From positions 33,832,668 through 33,896,667 of the forward strand of contig CP141145.1 of the NCBI GenBank assembly GCA_035235625.1: DNA of 64,000 nt. Direction: 5' to 3'. Positions 57,376-64,000 of the stretch are shown here, one piece after another. Each line of letters begins with the position of its first letter. Positions within the stretch are counted from its first letter, which is position 1. Under the pieces are notes generated by a model. That model did no database searches, was not told the DNA's origin, and was given only the letters and a program-made list of their open reading frames with translations. The DNA is from Saururus chinensis. Lineage: Eukaryota; Streptophyta; Magnoliopsida; Piperales; Saururaceae. The translations under genes were made by a program, and so were the position numbers.

Positions 57376-58008
57376 ATCGATAGAGTGCCACTCATTTCAT
57401 ATATTGTTTCCACCAGCTTGGCCTTTTGTTAATCATCACATAGACATATTTTAAAGCACTTTTGTCTACATCACCATTTAATATTTCTTGACGTACTATT
57501 GGGCAAATCACCTGCGCGCTAGGTCCAATGTGAGTAGGATCACTTAGCCATGCTTCATGTTCAACTCTTTGTATGCCTCTATCTATAGAGTAGATTGAAC
57601 GTACAAAAATGGCTATAAGAGTTTCTGTTATTCCTTTTAACAACGACTCTAGGAGAAATGTTTTTATGTGGTGCTAACGATTTAATAAGCTCCAGAATAT
57701 TTCAGTTTATGCTCCTACCTATTATGTGGATATACCAAGAGAGATGTACAATCTTATGACATTACTACAAAATATTTACTCATGGGTGGGGAAAGATCTT
57801 CTATTTTGGTTGTTGATTTCTCTTTGCTATATGGTTCATTCGAATGAGAGATCGAGATTCAAGAAATGACCAGGTCGTGGAAACACTTGTTTCTTCCATA
57901 TTTTGGACCTTAACTCCATGGAACAATATGCTACTATGGAAACATGGAAGAATTGAAATCTTAGATCAAAACACTATGGATATATTTTATGAATTGCCTA
58001 AAGCATGA
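57376..58008. other. Plastid-derived nuclear DNA with psaA fragment, unit 2 (left part)
   Basis: Same mosaic as 20,766-21,180. The minus strand at about 57,470-57,560 encodes [13 protein letters not shown] and QEILNGDV. It is better preserved than the unit-1 copy, including about 235 bp missing there. It continues at 61,344-61,590 after the A4 insertion. Confidence 0.65.
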
Positions 58009-58013
58009 CTTTT

Positions 58014-61000
58014 TGTAAGGACTCTCATTTTTGAATTGGTTTATTTTAATGTTATTTATCGGTTAATGTGTGGTTTATGCATTTTTTTATTCTCAATTCT
58101 GTGGTTTTCTAAGATAAATGGGATTTCTAAAAGTTTTAAGCAGTTTTTAGTTAATTCTGAATTTTTGAGGTTTTTTTTGATTTTTTACTAATTTTTCCAA
58201 AAAATAGGGTTTGGCAAGACCCCTGTGGGCCCCACTGACGAAACCAGGATTTTTTTGACCAAAATGTCTCATACATCAACTTAAGCTCATACATAAATTT
58301 TTAGAATTTTATCGGATTTAATTAGTGGTCAAATCTTCAAAATACCTAGTTTTAGCCCAAAATTCTATTTACACCCCATTAGTTCATTAAGTGTACCACA
58401 AGCCATACTATAAAAGGAAAAGGGCTGAGCCATTTCCATTTTGGGAATAGGCTGGGAGAAGGTGATTAAGGCCTAGTTCCCTAATTAGGCCTAGATTAAA
58501 AAGGATTAAGGTATGCTCTTCCTTAATTAAGCTTAATCCCTAGATGTTGTCCTAATCCTTTCTTAATCCAACATTTCTCCTTTGATTTGATTCGATTTCA
58601 AGCATCAAAGTCACTGATTTAATCCCTTACTTCAAACCCTACTTATCAAAATTCATTTTTTATGCTTAACAAACCCTAGATCTAAGATTTCTTCAAGGTT
58701 TTTAATGTTAAATCGATTTTTAATGGAGTTTAACTTAGACACTATATTTTTGGAAGGCTTCCAAGAAGAGTGAAGGTCAAATCCAATTCTAAATAAGTGA
58801 CAAGGTAATGGGTCTTCAAATCTCAGTTTTCTTATGGTAAAATCTTAATTTTTATGGTTTATTTGGAATGGGTTTGTTTGATTTAGGCTTTAATGGTGAG
58901 ATTAGTAGATGTTAATTTCTTATTCTGATTTCTTAGGGTTTTGTTTTAGAATGGTTTAGATTAGTGTTCTGGAAGGTTTGATGAGTTTTTGATAATGTTT
59001 GGTACCATGGATGAAGATTTGAAGGTGTTTTCATGGTGTTTTGATTTTGAAATTCGAAATGAAGAAGAAGGTTAAAACTGTTGTGTTGGCGATCGAACGA
59101 CCTACCAGGGAGATCGATCGACAATACTACAGTTTTGGCAAATTTATAGTATAACTGATTGAACGGCCTTGCGGGCCGATCGAATAGCTACATGACAGTT
59201 TTTGCTATTTTTGAAACTTATACATATTTCAATGTTTTGATCCATTTGACGATTCTAATAGTTATGAGAGGTGTATTATGATGAAATTAGGCTACTGGAG
59301 GTGTAAAATTGATGATGAAAGTGTATGGATTATGTTTAGGTGTGGTCTTGTGACATCATATTATGTTGATAATTATATATGTTGATGTTGAAGTACCTTA
59401 AATTTGTGAATGTTGGTATTCTTATGAATAGAATATATTTTCAGCAGGGATATAATGTGGAAAAAATATGGTGAGATGTGTTCTCTCATAATGAGGATGG
59501 CTTATGGGTAATGGATATGATCATGTTGTGGCTTAATGAATGGAAGAATCATTATTGTGGGAATGAATGTTCAATTTCACACGGATGAATTTAATCCTTA
59601 TGATAGATTTTGTTTTGATTTCACTTAAGAATTATTATTTTGAATGTGTTCAAGCATGTGTAAATTGTCTTATGAGTTTATGTCAAGCATTGGGCATGTG
59701 CTTATATATGCATGAACACACACGTATGGGAAATTTACTATGACATTGTAGTTAATTATGCCTTGATTATGATGCATGAGGGGACTGATTAGGACCACGT
59801 TCCATGTGTTGGAACTCACGTAGGTCTTGCTCACGGATGTATCATGTTAGCATGCATCATGGATCGTTATTCATGGACGAAATTTACCAATGTTTAACCG
59901 GAATTAACCGATTGTATGCAATGCTTGAGATTGCGTGCCAAATCAATCGCTTCGTGAATTAATCAAAACTTGGTTGGTCCAAAAGGACATGTTTCCAATT
60001 AATCGAAACTTGGTTAATCCAAAACTTGGTTGGTTGAGTCTAGAGAAATGGAATTATGTAGGGACGAGTTGTGTACTTGTGTTGTGGATTTGAGATTATT
60101 ATTATGAGTGTCATCTGGACCCTGAGAATCCAGTGTGGTATGCCATGTGCACCCGCTACCACGTGTTTTAGGGTTCCCTGTGTGGGAATTCGGGCTCTCC
60201 CCTCCGTAGGAGATGTCCTTGGGCGAATACCCCTGCTCTAGATTCTCTGTGTGAGAATGGGACATCCTTGGCCAGGATTGTTCAGGGTGAGCAGCTTTAG
60301 GGATTGACAACCCCGACTCTTTTACATTTCTTGTGTGGAAATTTGACCGTGTCTTGCCTTTGTGGCCTTGACCGTGTCTTACCTATGTGGCAATGCTTGT
60401 GTTTACTCCTTGATGAAGGCATTCACTATTTGTATTGATGCATGTCTATTATGAATATTGTGCACGATTGTGTATCATGTGTTTGACATGTTTGTCATGC
60501 AGGGTGAATGAATTTGATGTGATATGAATGCATGATCAAAAATTGTGTGTTTGAGACACTATTATGTAGGTTTATGTGATATAAATGCATGATAAAAAAT
60601 GATGTGTTTGAGACACTATTAAGTTTATGTGATATGAATGCATGATCAGAATTGGTGTGAATGAGACACTATCATGTAGGTTTATGTGATATGAATGCAT
60701 GATCAGAATTGGTGTGAATAAGACACTATTATGCAGGTTTATGTGATATGAATGTATAAAAAAGTGGTATAGTATGTTAATCTTACATTTGATTTGCTTC
60801 ATTGCCATGTCGTTGTGTTTTCTGGTGCTTATAGTTATATTCAAACCATTATTGAGTTTTTATACTCACCCCACTTTCTTGTTTTGTTTTGGTCTTGCGT
60901 GGCGTGACACGCAGACAAACAGGATCCTCTATATGAGGAAAGATCGGAGAGAGCTTGGGAGTAGTTGTGGAGGCTCCTAGTTTTGCATGTCTCTTCGTTT

Positions 61001-61338
61001 ATCTTATTTTGATGTTAGAACCTTGTGGATGATCCTTGTCTTAGATTTGTGAGATACTATATTTTGAGTTTCTTTGAGACTTATTTTGGAGCCAAGTGTG
61101 TGGCAATGAATTATTAGTATGTGGGTTTGAGATTATGGTTTAATTAGAGTTTAACTTTTTTGGTTCTACTTATTTACTCTTGCTCAAAGTAGTATGTAAA
61201 CTCCGTAAATTAGATTGCCCATAGTTGGGGCACAAGTCTTCCGCTATTTTCCTCAATCGTTTCAATCCGTTGCCCCCGTGCATTGGTTCAGCCCTTAGAC
61301 CGGGTTCGGCTCGGGTCAGGTAGTGCCGGGGTGTGACA
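58014..61338 (+). mobile_element. Solo LTR A4 (3.33 kb)
   Basis: It starts TGTAAGGACTCTC and ends GGGGTGTGACA, with a perfect CTTTT duplication at 58009-58013 and 61339-61343. Unit 1 shows the empty site at about 21,185. The TATA box is at 58,409-58,416, palindromic modules at about 59,089-59,122 and 59,155-59,188, and a tandem array at 60,480-60,760. There is no coding region. Confidence 0.9.
60480..60760. repeat. Tandem repeat, about 50-60 bp x 5-6, in A4
   Basis: The unit contains GTTTATGTGATATGAATGCA and a GAGACACTAT core. Confidence 0.8.
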
Positions 61339-61343
61339 CTTTT

Positions 61344-61590
61344 CTTGAATGAATCTCAGGGTCATTTGTTTATTCTGTAGAGTTCTCTTCTTCCTATTCT
61401 TCCAAACCATCGGTCAATTTATATGACCATTGAGGAAGCTTTTTATTAATTTGTTCTATTCTAATCAACTTTTTCCTAATTTTTTATCTCTTGACTCAAA
61501 ATAGGAGTAGGTTTGAAAAAGGATCTTAGAGTGTCTAGGGTTAGGCCAGGAGGGTCTCTTACCCGACCCACCAAAGCACGAAAGCTAGGA
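61344..61590. other. Plastid-derived nuclear DNA, unit 2 (right part)
   Basis: Continuation of 57,376-58,008 beyond A4, matching 21,190-21,435. It contains the GGATCTTAGAGTGTCTAGGG stretch that I associate with the plastid inverted repeat. Confidence 0.55.
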
Positions 61591-64000
61591 TGTAATGCCC
61601 CAACCCGAGCCAGGGTCCAGAAATCTCGAATAAATTTTTTTCTTTCTTAAACAAGGGAACATTGTTTTTGTGCGAGAGGTATAACATTCATTTACGCACT
61701 ACAGAGTTTCAAAGCTTTGCCATACGTAGGTCAGAATAAAATATATATTTATAATTAATTTGGATTGGGCCAACGTTGCCTTGCCGTTGGTTGCCTACGT
61801 ACTTATTGGATAACATTCACAATATTATTCCAATATGATCAGATCCGAACATAATTTTTGTAAGAACTCTTGTCTTAAACTGGTTTACATTTAATTTTAT
61901 TTATTATTTAACGATCATCGTGTGGTTTAAGCATTTTTTGCTCAATTTTGTTGATTGTCGAAAATAAAGGTAGTTTCCAAAGGTTTTAATCAAAACTAAC
62001 TTCACTTTTATGAGTTTTAAGTGAATTTAGGTCATTTATAAATTTTTAGAATTGCTTCAAAATTTTTAAAAATTAGGGTTTGGAGCCTGTGGGCCCCACA
62101 GTCAGTTTTGGTCCAAAACATCCTAGATATTAAAACAAGCCACTAGAAATTTTTTTCATAATTTGTCTAGACTTAATTTGTGTTTAAATGGCCAATTACC
62201 AACTTTTAGTTAAAAATTTGATTTATACTCAAAGATTTAATTAAGTCTAGCTCATTCTTTCTTATAAAAGAAATGGCTGACCCATTTCTCATTTGGGAAA
62301 GGGCTGAGCCAGGGAATCTAGAGCCTAATCCTCATTAGGCCCAAAGAGGAAAGTGATTAGAAGTAAGATTTTCTTAATTCTTTCTTAATCATTAAGGTTT
62401 TTTATAAACTTCTCCTAATCTCATCATTCTCCATTAATTCAATTCATTTTTAAGAAATTAGGTCACTGATTTACACCTCTACTTCAAACCCTCGCTTTTA
62501 AAATTTCTTTTTTATGTCTCTAAAGCTTTAGATCTAAGATTTTTTCAATGATTTTCAAGTTCTAAATCAGATTTGGGTGATTATTAACAAAAATATTTTT
62601 GGGTAGGTTTTGGAGGTGATTAGGGAGCTAATCCGACTCAAAATAAGGTGAAAAGTAATGGGTTTTAATATCAGCCTTACTATGCTTGCAAATATCAATT
62701 TTTATGTGTTTTTCTTTAATGGGTTTCATGTTTAGGGCTTTAATGGTAGATTAATAAAAATCTAATCTTTAGTATTAATTTCTTAGGGCTTTGATTGGAA
62801 ATGGGTAGATTTAGTATTTTGGAATGTTTAATTTAATTTTTATGATGTTTGAGGCTTTGAATGGAGGTTTCAAGTTTGATTGATGGTGTTTCAGTTTGGT
62901 TTTCAAAATGAAGAAGACGAACCTCACATGCCGTTATGGCATTCGATTGCCCTTACAGGCCAATCGATCGGCAAATAGTATTATAGGCCGATTTTTAGGC
63001 CAGCCGATCAAATGCCCTTGCAGGCTGATCGATCGGCTACACAATAAATTTTGGGCATTTTATTTCCTATGCTTATTTCGATATTTCTACTTCAAAATGT
63101 TGTATCTAATGTTCATGTGGAGTGTTTTGAGTTAGAATAAGGTACTGGGAAGATATGTTACTTATGTTGGGAATTATGGAGCATGTTTTAGTGTTTTGTG
63201 GAAGTACATGTTGATGGTTAGACATGTTAGTATGATTTTCTTGAATCTATGGTTGATGAATTCTTATGTGTCAAGCATGCTTCTAGCAAGGTTATGGTAT
63301 GTTGATGAACTGATGTGTCATTTTGTAGTGTGAATAAATTATGGGTGAATAGTGATACCATGTTCTAGTTCAAATGTGGATTACATATGCTTGTAGGAAA
63401 TTGAGCATTAGATTTCACATGATTGGAATCATGGTTTTTAGATGGATTTCACCTATAACTTCAGTTAGGAAGTATGTTTAGATTTCATTAAAGTATGTGT
63501 GTATTGCTTTGTGAGTTATTGTCAAGCATGGCCATGTGCTTAGGAATGTATGAACACACACATGGGGGGGAAATTTATTATGAAATTGTAGTTGTTTATA
63601 ATTCGAATATGATTGCATGTGAGGACTAATGGGAGCACATTCCACATGTTGGAATTCACATAGAGATTGCTCACTAATGTATCATTTTGTATGCATCATG
63701 AAACAAATTTCATGAATAAAACTTTACCGATGTTTAGCCATGGTTGATCTATGGAATGCAATGATGTGAGACTACATGCTAAATTAATCAATTGTTGGCT
63801 TAATCGGAACTTGGCTGGTCCGAAATGAGGAACATGGATACTCCCTGGGTTAAGTCAATCTGAATTGTTGACGCGATTGAGATTTATTTATTGAGACATT
63901 CAAACCTGGACCCTGGGGATCTAGAGTGGTATGCCTTCGTGCACTAGCTACCATGTGTTCTAGGTTCCCCGTGTAGGATTCAGACTCTCCTACTGCAAAG
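61591..64000 (-). mobile_element. LTR C3, start only (orthologue of C1)
   Basis: TGTAATGCCCCAACCC begins at the same position relative to the plastid-derived flank as C1, so C1 and C3 descend from one insertion. It is interrupted at 61,859 by B2 and its end is outside the window. Confidence 0.75.
61859..64000 (+). mobile_element. LTR B2, truncated by the window end (orthologue of B1)
   Basis: It starts TGTAAGAACTCTTG at the same C-family position as B1. It lacks A2, giving the empty site near 62,970. Palindromic modules lie at 62,942-62,972 and 63,001-63,036. Its last bases match B1 at about 28,040. Confidence 0.75.

Overview
The window is nuclear DNA from a flowering plant, most likely a eudicot; the species cannot be told from the sequence. 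The evidence is two spliced family-1 beta-glucosidase genes with plant exon structure, a plastid-targeted pTAC5-like exon, Stowaway, Harbinger-like, hAT-like and CACTA debris, degraded plastid DNA, and a very large load of long solo LTRs. No retroelement gag or pol coding was found anywhere.

Layout. 1-1,665: first exon of a pTAC5-like gene (minus strand; the rest would lie left of the window) and a 2 x 120 bp tandem repeat. 2,674-43,164 and 43,165-64,000 are two copies of one roughly 40.5 kb tandem unit. Each unit carries, in order, a Stowaway MITE, a beta-glucosidase promoter, an intact 12-exon gene for a 512-residue beta-glucosidase (10,102-14,496 and 44,443-48,559; about 98% identical by my count), degraded plastid DNA with a psaA fragment, and a C-family LTR that itself received a B-type LTR.

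The units differ mainly by insertions found in only one of them, so each supplies empty sites for the other. Unit 1 has a Harbinger-like element (2,986-4,343) that captured two exons of a tRNA-dihydrouridine synthase gene, a hAT-like element (4,361-8,797) holding a 3.7 kb solo LTR (4,504-8,247), an inverted 4.65 kb solo LTR (15,733-20,382), and a hairpin MITE in beta-glucosidase intron 10. Unit 2 has a 2.3 kb local tandem duplication (49,720-52,061), a 4.4 kb solo LTR (52,907-57,325) and a 3.3 kb solo LTR (58,014-61,338).

From 21,436 to 42,092 lies a nested set of LTRs. C1 contains B1 (which contains A2, which contains inverted A3), inverted D2 (which contains a C-type LTR) and D1 (which contains C2). 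Most borders are fixed by TG...CA ends and 5 bp target-site duplications. C1 landed in plastid-derived DNA whose other side (42,093-42,480) holds a decayed trnL-CAA.

The only genes that look functional are the two beta-glucosidases, with catalytic Glu188 and Glu401, a signal peptide, and closest resemblance to the BGLU45/46/47 and Os4BGlu18 monolignol-glucosidase group. The pTAC5-like exon may belong to a working gene whose remainder is outside the window. The main caveat is that two near-identical units differing by insertions could also be two haplotypes joined by mis-assembly.
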